NCBI RefSeq assembly: GCF_021044425.1
Contig: NZ_JAJNEC010000005.1
Coordinates: forward strand, 186,001-250,000
Length of the DNA stretch: 64,000 bases
Source of the DNA: Niabella pedocola
GTDB taxonomy: Bacteria > Bacteroidota > Bacteroidia > Chitinophagales > Chitinophagaceae
Direction: 5' to 3'
Position numbers and translations under genes: made by a program
Part shown: one piece after another, positions 18,213 to 26,327 of the stretch
Layout of the letters: every line of letters starts with the position of its first letter
Numbering within the stretch: the stretch's first letter is position 1
The notes under the pieces: generated by a model
The model's database searches: none
What the model saw: only the letters and a program-made list of their open reading frames with translations
Told to the model about the DNA's origin: nothing

Positions 18213-18817
18213 AGAAGAACAGTTATATATTAACCGGCATTTGCGGGCTGCTCAGTATACTTGCGTCCTGCTCCTATCCCAAAAATTTTACAACGGATTT
18301 TTATGCCCGGAACGAACCGAGGCTGGAAGCCATTAAGGATGACTTTAGCCGGCTATATGCCCAGCATTCCTTTTCCATCCTTTTTGAAGAAAAGACCTTT
18401 ACAAATATCTCTTTTGAATTCAATGAAGACAGCGTCAAATATATCTACCATTTCAACATCAATGAACCGGCTTTCTCCGATAGCCTCAAAGCACATCGCT
18501 ACAATGCTGCAGCCGTAAAAAAACTGGTAGATGATATGCGTACCATCCAATGTACATGGATCGCAAACGTGGATTATTATGAAGGATTCCAGGCACGCAA
18601 ACTGGTACAGATGTCCGTACGGAATAAAGCCCTCAACAACAAACTGAAAGGAGAAAGTTATTGTATCCTGGTGTTTTTTGAAAGGCCGCAGCCCTTTAAC
18701 AATAAGGGTATTTTCCTGGACCGCTCCGACCGGAAACGACGCCGGCAAATCAATGGAAATCTGCTGAAAAGAGTGAACGATAAAGTGGGTTACGCCATTA
18801 ATAAGCAGTACCGTTAA
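18209..18817 (+). CDS. Hypothetical lipoprotein, partner of the preceding gene
   Basis: A 202-residue protein of unknown function. The signal peptide MKKNSYILTGICGLLSILASC carries a lipobox (LASC), so the mature protein is membrane-anchored. The rest is mixed alpha/beta (FSILFEEKTFTNISFEFNEDSVKYIYHFNI, then CTWIANVDYYEGFQARKLVQMSV) and ends in a very basic segment (DRSDRKRRRQINGN). Translation is coupled to the 17286 gene, which suggests that the two proteins work together. Confidence 0.75.
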   Translation: MKKNSYILTGICGLLSILASCSYPKNFTTDFYARNEPRLEAIKDDFSRLYAQHSFSILFEEKTFTNISFEFNEDSVKYIYHFNINEPAFSDSLKAHRYNAAAVKKLVDDMRTIQCTWIANVDYYEGFQARKLVQMSVRNKALNNKLKGESYCILVFFERPQPFNNKGIFLDRSDRKRRRQINGNLLKRVNDKVGYAINKQYR

Positions 18818-18883
18818 GTGTTAAATATACACACTTGTTAGTAATTCTTGACCTGGATTAAGTACCATTAGGGCTTCAATCGT

Positions 18884-18891
18884 TATTTTTG
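18884..18891 (+). promoter_or_regulatory. -7 promoter element of the glutamine amidotransferase gene
   Basis: TATTTTTG matches TAnnTTTG exactly and ends five bases before the first ATG at 18896. Transcription would begin near 18896-18899, so the mRNA is leaderless or starts at the second ATG (18902). Confidence 0.6.
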
Positions 18892-18895
18892 CAGG

Positions 18896-19747
18896 ATGTT
18901 GATGGAAAAAGAATGTGTTCGATTTGCGATCCTCGATCTGAATGCGGGGCTTCCCAACCAGGGCATGCGCTGCATCAGAGAGATTGTAGAACGGTGGGCA
19001 GACGAAAAACAGGTTGACCTGATTTATGATGTATTTGATGTACGGGTAAAGAACGAATTGCCGGATCTTTCATACGACATCTATATTTCAAGCGGTGGCC
19101 CGGGCGATCCGTTGAGCACCCGTTTTGACGACTGGGATATTAACTGGAATAAATGGCTGAAAGAAACATTGCGGTGGAATGAAAACCCGGGCAATGAACA
19201 AAAGAAATATGTTTTTTTTATCTGCCATTCTTTTCAGCTGGCCAGCAGGTATTTTAATGCCGGACTGATCTGCAAGCGCAAGTCTACTTCCTTTGGTGTG
19301 TTTCCCATGCATATGTTACCGGAAGCGAATGCGAACCCGGTATTTGAAAACTTAAGCGATCCGTTTTATGCAGTGGACAGCCGGGATTTTCAGCTGATAC
19401 AACCCAATTTTGATATCTTAAATGAGATGGGGGCCTATATTACCTGCATTGAAAAGGAACGCCCGCATGTACCTTACGAACGGGCAGTGATGGGCATTTC
19501 ATTTAACCCGTATATGTTTGGTACCCAGTTTCATCCTGAAGCAGATGCCGCGGGTATGCTGAAACATTTTCAATCGGAAGACAAACGTAAGATGGTCATC
19601 GAAAATTACGGAGAGCCAAAGCTATCCAGTATGATCGACCAGCTTAAAGATCCTGATAAGATCATGTGGACCAACAAGCATTTAATTCCCAATTTCTTAA
19701 ATGAGGCCTACAGTCATATTGTATCTGTAAGTTTTGTAGAATCGTAG
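18896..19747 (+). CDS. Class I glutamine amidotransferase-like protein
   Basis: A stand-alone GATase1 domain protein of 283 residues. The triad is complete: nucleophile Cys110 in FFICHSFQ, and His213 and Glu215 in GTQFHPEAD. The oxyanion strand reads YISSGGPGDP at about 63-72. Such proteins hydrolyse glutamine to deliver ammonia, or act as related hydrolases; no synthetase partner is next door, so the acceptor is unknown. The C-terminal 60 residues (DKRKMVIENYG to the end) extend beyond the catalytic core. The start may be either ATG 18896 or 18902. Confidence 0.8.
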   Translation: MLMEKECVRFAILDLNAGLPNQGMRCIREIVERWADEKQVDLIYDVFDVRVKNELPDLSYDIYISSGGPGDPLSTRFDDWDINWNKWLKETLRWNENPGNEQKKYVFFICHSFQLASRYFNAGLICKRKSTSFGVFPMHMLPEANANPVFENLSDPFYAVDSRDFQLIQPNFDILNEMGAYITCIEKERPHVPYERAVMGISFNPYMFGTQFHPEADAAGMLKHFQSEDKRKMVIENYGEPKLSSMIDQLKDPDKIMWTNKHLIPNFLNEAYSHIVSVSFVES

Positions 19748-19767
19748 CAATTATACTGGCCTCCGAG

Positions 19768-19876
19768 GTTAAAAAATTCACCGCAGAGAAATGAGTACGC
19801 AGTGTTACGCTGAGGTTTATAATTTAAAATCCTTCCCTCGTGTAACCTTCGCGTCTCCGCACCCTAGCGGTTAAAA
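19768..19876. repeat. Imperfect palindromic intergenic repeat (ACCGCAGAG type)
   Basis: The left half reads TTCACCGCAGAGAAATGAG, then TACGCAGTGTTACGCTGAGG; the right half, read on the other strand, begins TTTAACCGCTAGGGTGCGGA and then GACGCGAAGGTTACACGAGG. The two halves are therefore inverted, diverged versions of one another around a T/A-rich centre. It resembles the triplicated element at 48.65-49.1 kb in its GCGGTTAAA end. Confidence 0.65.
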
Positions 19877-19890
19877 AAATCTTCCCAAAA

Positions 19891-19923
19891 AAAGAGGCTG
19901 CCCCTTCCGGGAACAGCCTCTTT
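19891..19923. terminator. Bidirectional rho-independent terminator
   Basis: AAAGAGGCTG (19891-19900) pairs perfectly with CAGCCTCTTT (19914-19923). A tracts on the left and T residues on the right let it work in both directions, ending the amidotransferase gene and the convergent oxidoreductase gene at 19944. Confidence 0.9.
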
Positions 19924-19943
19924 ATACATTCTTCATTGATGCG

Positions 19944-21389
19944 TTAGAACTTCAGTTCCGGCCATCCCTCACGGTATGTACGTTTTACATACTGGTTGGC
20001 GGGCTCAAAGTTGGTTACCCTCATATTGGCACCATCCCATTGCAAGGTAATACCTCTTCCGGGGAATTTGCCTTTTGCATCCTTGTAGTTAAAGCTGCGG
20101 ATGGCCAGGTTCCCCATCAGGATACTTTCAGTAAGCGGCACGGCATAACCGATAAATGGAGAATCTACCATTTTGCTTCCTTTTTCATAACCTGCAATAC
20201 AGGCGTCTACCCATTGTTTGTAGTGCCCTTCGGCCCCGCCGGGAATACGCGCGTATTTTTTGGCCACCTTCAATCCGTTCATTTTGGAAACCGGCAACAG
20301 GGTTGGATCCTGTCCATACACGCCGCACATCATCTTGCCCTTGGTTCCTACAAACAAGGCGCCATTGCCTACATCGCCTTTACCCCCCATAATATCGTTG
20401 GGGCCCAGTTCATCCGGGCGCTCCGGCTGAATCCCTCCATCCATCCAGTGTATCTTCACCGGCTTTCCGTTCTTCCCTTTGTATTTAAAATGGATCGAAG
20501 AAGAAACCGGCGGACTATCCGGTGCATATACCTGGTTCCAGTTCTGGGCATAGGGCGTAGATAAACTACAGGTTACTTCCTCGGGGAAGCCCAGTCCTAA
20601 TACTTTGAATACGGGGCCTACAATATGACAGGCCATATCACCCAGCGCACCGGTACCATAATCCCACCAGCCACGCCAGTTAAACGGCACCACATTGCCC
20701 TCATACTCCCGGTAAGGCGCCGTACCCAGCCAAAGGTCCCAATTGAGGCCTTCCGGAACGGGTGGCTTTTCCTGCGGCCATACGATGCCTTGCGGCCATA
20801 CCGGACGGTTTGTCCAGCAATACACCGACTCCACTTCGCCGATCAGCCCGGCCTCATACCACTCGCGCAGATCCCGAACCCCGTCGTTTGAAGAACCCTG
20901 GTCGCCCATTTGGGTTACCACCTTGTAACGTTTGGCAGCATCGCCCAGCATGCGCGATTCCCAGATATCATGCGTCAGCGGTTTTTGCACATATACGTGT
21001 TTATTCAGTTGCATGGCATGAAACGCTACGATGGCATGTGTATGATCCGGCGTACTTACGCTTACCGCGTCGAAGTGTTTGCTTTCCTTGTCCAGCAGCT
21101 CTCTCCAGTCGCTGTAATATTTTGCATTCGGAAACCGTTTACGGCTGCCTGCGGCCTGACGATCATCTACATCGCACAGAAACCCGATCTCGGCATTGCC
21201 GCTTTTGTAAAAGCTGCTGATATCACCCGCACCTTTTCCGCCAACACCCACACCGGCCACCACCAGCTTATCGCTGGGGGCTACATAACCTCTTCCCAAT
21301 ACATGCCGCGGCACAATAAAAAAGGCGCTGCCCGCAAGCGCAGTGTTCCGTATGAATTTTCTCCGTGAGTTATCTTTTTTTTGATCCAT
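19944..21389 (-). CDS. Gfo/Idh/MocA family oxidoreductase with Tat signal (copy 1)
   Basis: An NAD(P)-dependent sugar oxidoreductase of 481 residues, exported folded by Tat: SRRKFIRNTALAGSAFFIVP is a classic twin-arginine signal. The Rossmann fold follows (VVAGVGVGGKG), with the conserved CDVDDRQA, STPDHTHA and EKP-like VQKPLTHD catalytic stretch (the lysine in KPLTHD). The C-terminal beta-sheet domain carries GDMACHIVGPVF. Related exported enzymes act on glycosides or 3-keto sugars with tightly bound cofactor. A paralogue of equal length lies 39 bp upstream, so the two probably form one transcript. The substrate is unknown. Confidence 0.88.
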   Translation of the reverse strand: MDQKKDNSRRKFIRNTALAGSAFFIVPRHVLGRGYVAPSDKLVVAGVGVGGKGAGDISSFYKSGNAEIGFLCDVDDRQAAGSRKRFPNAKYYSDWRELLDKESKHFDAVSVSTPDHTHAIVAFHAMQLNKHVYVQKPLTHDIWESRMLGDAAKRYKVVTQMGDQGSSNDGVRDLREWYEAGLIGEVESVYCWTNRPVWPQGIVWPQEKPPVPEGLNWDLWLGTAPYREYEGNVVPFNWRGWWDYGTGALGDMACHIVGPVFKVLGLGFPEEVTCSLSTPYAQNWNQVYAPDSPPVSSSIHFKYKGKNGKPVKIHWMDGGIQPERPDELGPNDIMGGKGDVGNGALFVGTKGKMMCGVYGQDPTLLPVSKMNGLKVAKKYARIPGGAEGHYKQWVDACIAGYEKGSKMVDSPFIGYAVPLTESILMGNLAIRSFNYKDAKGKFPGRGITLQWDGANMRVTNFEPANQYVKRTYREGWPELKF

Positions 21390-21428
21390 AATCGCGTTAA
21401 AAATAGTTTGAACAGAATTTAAATACCA

Positions 21429-22874
21429 TTAGAGGTTCAGACTCCAACCTTCCCGGTACGTTCTTTTTACGAATTGGTTGGCTTCATCAAAATTGGTGAT
21501 CTTCATATTCGCTGCATCCCACAACAGTTTCTTACGACCGGTGAACTTGCTCTTTCCCCAACCGGATACACTGGGATCCATATACAGCGCACTGCGGATG
21601 GCCAGGTTACCCATCAGGATGCTTTCGGTAAACGGACCGGCATATTCAAACGGAGAACTGGTTTCGCCCTTGCCATAACCGGCGATACAGGCATTTACCC
21701 ATTGCAGATAGTGTCCGTCGGTTCCACCCGGTACCCGGGCAATGGTTTGTTTAACAGCCTTTGCACTTTCATTTTTTGATAAAGGCAGCAGCCGCGGGTT
21801 GGCTCCATAACAATCGGCCAGCAGTTTCCCTTTGGTTCCGATAAACAGCACCCCTCCATCCCAGTTACCAAAGGATTCTTCCGGTTGCAGTTCATCGGGG
21901 CGCTTGGGCAGCAACCCGCCGTCGTACCAGGAAACCTTCAGGGTTCCCTTTTTATCTTTCCGCGGGTATTCCAGGTGAATGATCGATGCTACCGGGCAGC
22001 TCGCGCTGTTGTTAGCTTCCTGGTTCATGCCCGTCCACTGGTTGGCAATGCTGCACTCCGCCGATGTAGGATAATCGATGGGAAGGATCCGGTAAATAGG
22101 GTCCATAATGTGGCAGGCCATATCGCCCAGGGCGCCGGTACCATATGCCCAAAATCCCCTCCAGTTAAACGGCACATAGGCCGGGTTAAAATCTTCCTTG
22201 GGTGCTGTTCCCAGCCACAGGTTCCAATCCAGTTCACTGGGCACCGGATGATCGCCCGAAGGCTTGGGCACACCCTGCGGCCAAATGGGCCGGTTGGTCC
22301 ATGCCTGCGCTTCCACGATATCCCCGATCAAACCTGCGTTATACAGCTCTTTCATTCTTCTTACCCCATCGCCGGAGCCGCCCTGGTTGCCCATTTGGGT
22401 AACTACCTTGTATTTTTTGGCAGCCTGCGCCAGGATGCGCGCTTCATAAATATCGTGGGTTAATGGCTTTTGTGTATATACGTGCTTCCCCAATTGCATG
22501 GCAGCCAGCGTAGCCACGGCATGGGTATGATCCGGTGTACTGATGCTGCAGGCATCGATATTCTTGGCTTCCTTTTGCAGCATCTCCCGGAAATCTTTGT
22601 AATAGTTGGCTTTGGGAAAATTCTTCCTCGACTTTACCGCCTGACGGTCGTCCACATCGCAAAGCGCCACGATGTTTACATTCGGGCTTTTTGCAAACGA
22701 CGCCAGATCACTTTCACCTTTTCCTCCTGCACCAATTCCCGCGATGTTCAGTTTATCACTGGGAGCCACATGCCCCCGTCCCAGTACATGCCGGGGCACA
22801 ATAAAAAAAGCACTGCCCGCCAGCGCTGAGTTCCGGATAAATTTTCTTCTGGAATATTGATTTTTTGGTTTCAT
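21429..22874 (-). CDS. Gfo/Idh/MocA family oxidoreductase with Tat signal (copy 2)
   Basis: The tandem paralogue of the 19944 gene, also 481 residues. The Tat signal (SRRKFIRNSALAGSAFFIVP) differs from copy 1 at one residue over this stretch, while the enzyme body has diverged clearly. Motifs are intact: IAGIGAGGKGES, CDVDDRQA, STPDHTHAVA, QKPLTHD and GDMACHIMDP. It is first in the pair and probably drives transcription of both. Divergent substrates within one sugar pathway are likely, given the GMC-type dehydrogenase nearby. A long extra loop near residue 270 (QWTGMNQEANNSA) differs between copies. Confidence 0.88.
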   Translation of the reverse strand: MKPKNQYSRRKFIRNSALAGSAFFIVPRHVLGRGHVAPSDKLNIAGIGAGGKGESDLASFAKSPNVNIVALCDVDDRQAVKSRKNFPKANYYKDFREMLQKEAKNIDACSISTPDHTHAVATLAAMQLGKHVYTQKPLTHDIYEARILAQAAKKYKVVTQMGNQGGSGDGVRRMKELYNAGLIGDIVEAQAWTNRPIWPQGVPKPSGDHPVPSELDWNLWLGTAPKEDFNPAYVPFNWRGFWAYGTGALGDMACHIMDPIYRILPIDYPTSAECSIANQWTGMNQEANNSASCPVASIIHLEYPRKDKKGTLKVSWYDGGLLPKRPDELQPEESFGNWDGGVLFIGTKGKLLADCYGANPRLLPLSKNESAKAVKQTIARVPGGTDGHYLQWVNACIAGYGKGETSSPFEYAGPFTESILMGNLAIRSALYMDPSVSGWGKSKFTGRKKLLWDAANMKITNFDEANQFVKRTYREGWSLNL

Positions 22875-22980
22875 AATGGCGAAAAAATTTAAATTTAGTT
22901 TTAAAAAACGATCAAAGTAATGATTTTCATTTAAACGGAATATAAACAGTTGATAGTTTTTCCTGTTTTTTTGAAATTAT

Positions 22981-23610
22981 TTAATTCAGGGGGCGGTTTA
23001 CCTTACTTTTTATTTCATCCTTAAAAACGACCGATACCTTGTACTGCATCGGCGCGTAATACAGCTCCAGCACTTTCCGTATTTTTTCCTTGGCCTGTTC
23101 AATATACATGGTATAGGCTTCCATCTGTTTACGGGTATCGGTATACAGCTTTTTTTCAACGGTACTGTACGCGGCATCGCCCGGGGTTACCAGCAATCCC
23201 CTCCGGGTCATGGCATCGGCCCGGTCCAGCCGCAGTTCATAACTCAGTAACTGCGGAACGGGCAATACAATATATACCTGCTTGTTCTTTTCTTCAATGG
23301 TAAGCTGCTGCGCGCCCAGGTCTACCCCGTACTTGGCCACATACGGAACGGTAATATTCAGGGTATGTTCCGTAAACATTTTTCTGAATTCATCGGTCAG
23401 ACTGCCATCATTGGCAATATTGGTGGTTTTAATACTGGCGGAACCCTGTACTTCCAGCGACGACAGCTCCGCCACCTCCTGTACAAAGGCCGCATTCAGC
23501 GCGATATGATCAACGGTTTTGGTACCGTTCTTTTTTCCCAGGAAATAGGCCAGCAATCCAATACCCACCACACAAAACAAGAGCACAACCGGTAAACAGC
23601 TTTTTTGCAT
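22981..23610 (-). CDS. DUF4230 domain membrane-anchored protein
   Basis: A 209-residue protein with an N-terminal membrane segment (SCLPVVLLFCVVGIGLLAYFLG) and a DUF4230 domain: LSSLEVQGSASIKTTNI, then VPYVAKYGVDLGAQQLTIEE, and the C-terminal helix EAYTMYIEQAKEKIRKVLELYY. The function of DUF4230 is unknown; the domain faces the periplasm here. It is divergent from the GMC gene and probably unrelated to the oxidoreductases on its other side. Confidence 0.8.
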   Translation of the reverse strand: MQKSCLPVVLLFCVVGIGLLAYFLGKKNGTKTVDHIALNAAFVQEVAELSSLEVQGSASIKTTNIANDGSLTDEFRKMFTEHTLNITVPYVAKYGVDLGAQQLTIEEKNKQVYIVLPVPQLLSYELRLDRADAMTRRGLLVTPGDAAYSTVEKKLYTDTRKQMEAYTMYIEQAKEKIRKVLELYYAPMQYKVSVVFKDEIKSKVNRPLN

Positions 23611-23770
23611 AAGTACATCATTTGAGGGTTCAAATTCCTGTTAAAATTAGCCGAAAATCATCGAAAACCACGCCCCGGTTTATTACTTAAAAAATAGGAT
23701 TCAGAATTATAAACATTTCATTGTATATTGGGTCTCCATTTTAAAAAAAAATTAAACAGGCCATCTGAAT

Positions 23771-25510
23771 ATGAAAGAATTGCAAATCAAAAAACAGGGC
23801 AAAAAATATGATGTGGTTATTGTGGGTTCGGGAGCCGGCGGTGGAATGGCCGCTTATACACTTTCAAAAGCCGGGCTCAGTGTGTGTGTGCTGGAAGCGG
23901 GTCCGATGTACGATCCTCAAAAAGAAATTTATCAGCTGAAAAGCCCCTGGGAGTCAAAACGCCGGGGCCGTTCTACCAAATACCGTCCGTTTGGTGATTT
24001 TGACGCCTGCTATGGCGGATGGGAAATTGAAGGAGAACCTTACACCAAGGAATCCGGAACAGAATGGGAATGGTTCCGGGCGCGTATGCTCGGAGGCCGT
24101 ACCAATCACTGGGGCCGTATTTCCCTGCGCTTCGGACCCCGGGATTTTAAGGGGTACAGCCACGACGGCATTGGTGCAGACTGGCCCATCAGCTACGACG
24201 ATATCAAACCCTACTATGATAAGGTAGATCAACTGATCGGGATCTTCGGCAGTGTGGAAAACCTGCCCAATGAACCGGACGGCATCTTTTTACCGCCGCC
24301 CAAGCCTCGTTTGCATGAGCTTTTTATAAAAAAAGGCGCGCAGAAATCAAATGTACCAATCATCCCTTCCCGCTTGTCCATCCTTACCAAAAAATTGAAC
24401 GATGAGCGGGGTTCCTGTTTCTTCTGTGCCCAGTGCGGCCGGAACTGTAGTATGGCCAAGGCCGACTTCTCCTCTTCAAATGTATTGATCTATCCAGCGT
24501 TAAAAACCGGCAAGCTGGAAGTGATCGCCAATGCCATGGCCCGCGAGGTATTGACCAACTCGGAGGGGATTGCAACCGGTGTATCTTATGTAAACAAAGA
24601 CGATATGCTGGAGTATCAGGTAGAAGGCCGCGTGGTGATCCTGGCGGCCAGTGCCTGCGAAACGGCCCGGCTCCTGCTCAACTCCAAATCGCAGCGCCAC
24701 CCGAACGGACTGGCCAACAGCAGCAATGTGGTGGGCAAATACCTGCAGGACAGCACGGGTGCCGCTATGGGCGGATATATTCCGGAGCTCTTTGGCAGAA
24801 AGCGGTATAACGAAGATGGTGTAGGTGGTATGCACGTATACTCTCCCTGGTGGGGCGATGACAAAAAACTGGATTTCCCCCGCGGTTATCATATTGAATA
24901 CTGGGGCGGCTTTGGTCAGCCCGCATACGGCTTTGGCATGGGCATCGAATCCTTCAACGGTAAATATCCCGTAAACGGCAAAAAGAAAGAAGCCGGTGGT
25001 TATGGGAAATCGTTGAAAGAAGACCAGCGCTATTTTTATGGTGCTACCGTTGGTATGGCCGGACGCGGAGAAGCCATTGCCTTTGAGCACAACCGTTGCG
25101 AGATCGACCCCGCGGTGGTTGACAAATATGGTATCCCTGTTTTGAAATTCAATGTAAAGCTGAGCGATTACGAGGTGAAGCAGGCCAAACACATGAAAGA
25201 AACCTTCAAGGAGATCATGCACAATATGGGAGCTGTGATCACTTGGGGAGATGACGGTCCGGAAAATAATTATGGTATCGACAAACCCGGGTATATCATT
25301 CATGAGGCGGGAACGGCACGTATGGGTGATGATGCCAAAACCTCCGTTCTTAATAAATGGAGCCAGGCGCATGATTGTAAAAACCTGTTTTGTGTAGACG
25401 GAAGCCAGTTTACCTCACAGGCCAACAAGAACATTACCTGGACGATCCTGGCGTTGAGTATGCGGGCCAGCGAATACATCATTGAAGAAATGAAAAAACA
25501 GAATTTGTAG
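23771..25510 (+). CDS. GMC family FAD-dependent sugar/alcohol dehydrogenase
   Basis: A 579-residue flavoenzyme of the glucose-methanol-choline family. The FAD Rossmann motif is VVIVGSGAGGGMAAY (residues 15-29), LEAGP ends the second strand, and GRTNHWGR is the family's flavin contact. The C-terminal IHEAGTARMGDD supplies the catalytic His and ANKNITWTILAL the closing motif. An unusual cluster Cys216-x2-Cys219-x2-Cys222-x3-Cys226 has ferredoxin spacing and may hold an iron-sulfur centre. With the subunit 3-like gene 90 bp downstream this resembles glucoside 3-dehydrogenase or gluconate 2-dehydrogenase complexes. No signal peptide is visible, so export would depend on the Tat-bearing partner. 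Confidence 0.88.
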   Translation: MKELQIKKQGKKYDVVIVGSGAGGGMAAYTLSKAGLSVCVLEAGPMYDPQKEIYQLKSPWESKRRGRSTKYRPFGDFDACYGGWEIEGEPYTKESGTEWEWFRARMLGGRTNHWGRISLRFGPRDFKGYSHDGIGADWPISYDDIKPYYDKVDQLIGIFGSVENLPNEPDGIFLPPPKPRLHELFIKKGAQKSNVPIIPSRLSILTKKLNDERGSCFFCAQCGRNCSMAKADFSSSNVLIYPALKTGKLEVIANAMAREVLTNSEGIATGVSYVNKDDMLEYQVEGRVVILAASACETARLLLNSKSQRHPNGLANSSNVVGKYLQDSTGAAMGGYIPELFGRKRYNEDGVGGMHVYSPWWGDDKKLDFPRGYHIEYWGGFGQPAYGFGMGIESFNGKYPVNGKKKEAGGYGKSLKEDQRYFYGATVGMAGRGEAIAFEHNRCEIDPAVVDKYGIPVLKFNVKLSDYEVKQAKHMKETFKEIMHNMGAVITWGDDGPENNYGIDKPGYIIHEAGTARMGDDAKTSVLNKWSQAHDCKNLFCVDGSQFTSQANKNITWTILALSMRASEYIIEEMKKQNL

Positions 25511-25512
25511 GA

Positions 25513-25600
25513 GACAGCATTCAGAATTGAGAATTGAGAATTCAGCATCCAGTATACAGACAGCATACAGAATTGAGCATCAAAAATCAAATTGATAACA
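25513..25600. repeat. Short-word repeat between the two dehydrogenase subunit genes
   Basis: The gap is built from CATTCAGAATTGAGAATTGA, GAATTCAGCATCCAG and two copies of ACAGCATACAGAATTGAG-like text. This filler separates two genes expected to form one operon and holds no frame or terminator that I can see. Confidence 0.55.
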
Positions 25601-26272
25601 ATGAAAAGACGTGATTCACTCAAATATATAGCAGCCAGTGCCCTGGCAACCGGTACCCTGGCCATTGGTTGTAAACCAGAGGAGAAAAAAAACGATACCA
25701 CTACCACCGCTCCCGATAAAAAAACCGGGCTTCACCGGTACGAAGATGAAAAGGCACATGAAGAGGAAGTGGATAAGATGCCCGACTTTTTCAATGCACA
25801 CGAAATGGCCACCATTACCGTTTTGGCCGATATCATCATTCCAAAAGATGAAGTAAGCGGCAGTGCCAGCGAAGCAAAAGTTCCTGACTTTATTCACTTC
25901 ACCGTAAAAGATCAGCCCAAGATGCAAACGCCCATGAGAGGCGGGCTTCGCTGGCTGGATGTACAGTGCCTGAATAAATTTGGTAAGCCTTTTAAAGATT
26001 GTACCGCCGAGCAGCAAATTCAGCTTGTAGACCTGATCGCCTACCCGGACCGGGCAAAGGACAAACCGGAGTTGAGCCAGGGCGTAGCCTTCTTTACGCA
26101 GATGCGCAACCTTACCGTTACCGGTTTTTACACCTCCGAGATCGGTGTAAAGGATATCGGTTATGCCGGCAATAAGCCCAACCAGTGGAACGGGGTACCC
26201 GATGATGTATTAAAACAATACAACCTCGCCTATACCGAAAAAGAGTTAAAAGAATGCGTCAGCTTTAGCTGA
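25601..26272 (+). CDS. Gluconate 2-dehydrogenase subunit 3 family protein
   Basis: A 223-residue small subunit. The N-terminus (MKRRDSLKYIAASALATGTLAIGC) combines a twin-arginine motif with a lipobox-like AIGC, so it is probably a Tat-exported lipoprotein that carries the GMC subunit across the membrane. A low-complexity linker (DTTTTAPDKK) leads to the subunit 3 domain: FFNAHEMATITVLADIIIPKD, MRGGLRWLDVQCLNKFGKPF, and the closing FYTSEIGVKDIGYAGNKPNQWNG. ATG 25601 is preferred over a TTG nine bases earlier. No cytochrome c gene follows. Confidence 0.87.
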   Translation: MKRRDSLKYIAASALATGTLAIGCKPEEKKNDTTTTAPDKKTGLHRYEDEKAHEEEVDKMPDFFNAHEMATITVLADIIIPKDEVSGSASEAKVPDFIHFTVKDQPKMQTPMRGGLRWLDVQCLNKFGKPFKDCTAEQQIQLVDLIAYPDRAKDKPELSQGVAFFTQMRNLTVTGFYTSEIGVKDIGYAGNKPNQWNGVPDDVLKQYNLAYTEKELKECVSFS

Positions 26273-26288
26273 TCCATCATCTATAATG

Positions 26289-26327
26289 CATCAGAAAGCC
26301 ATCTCTTCTGGAGATGGCTTTCTGATG
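26289..26327. terminator. Perfect 17-bp hairpin after the dehydrogenase operon
   Basis: CATCAGAAAGCCATCTC (26289-26305) pairs without mismatch to GAGATGGCTTTCTGATG (26311-26327) around a five-base loop, 16 bp after the stop codon. There is no T run behind it, so it may stabilise the 3' end or work with Rho rather than act as a classic intrinsic terminator. Confidence 0.6.

Noticed and set aside
23771..25510. Choline dehydrogenase or cholesterol oxidase
   Set aside because: The partner subunit 3 gene and the Cys cluster fit sugar-dehydrogenase-like GMC enzymes better.
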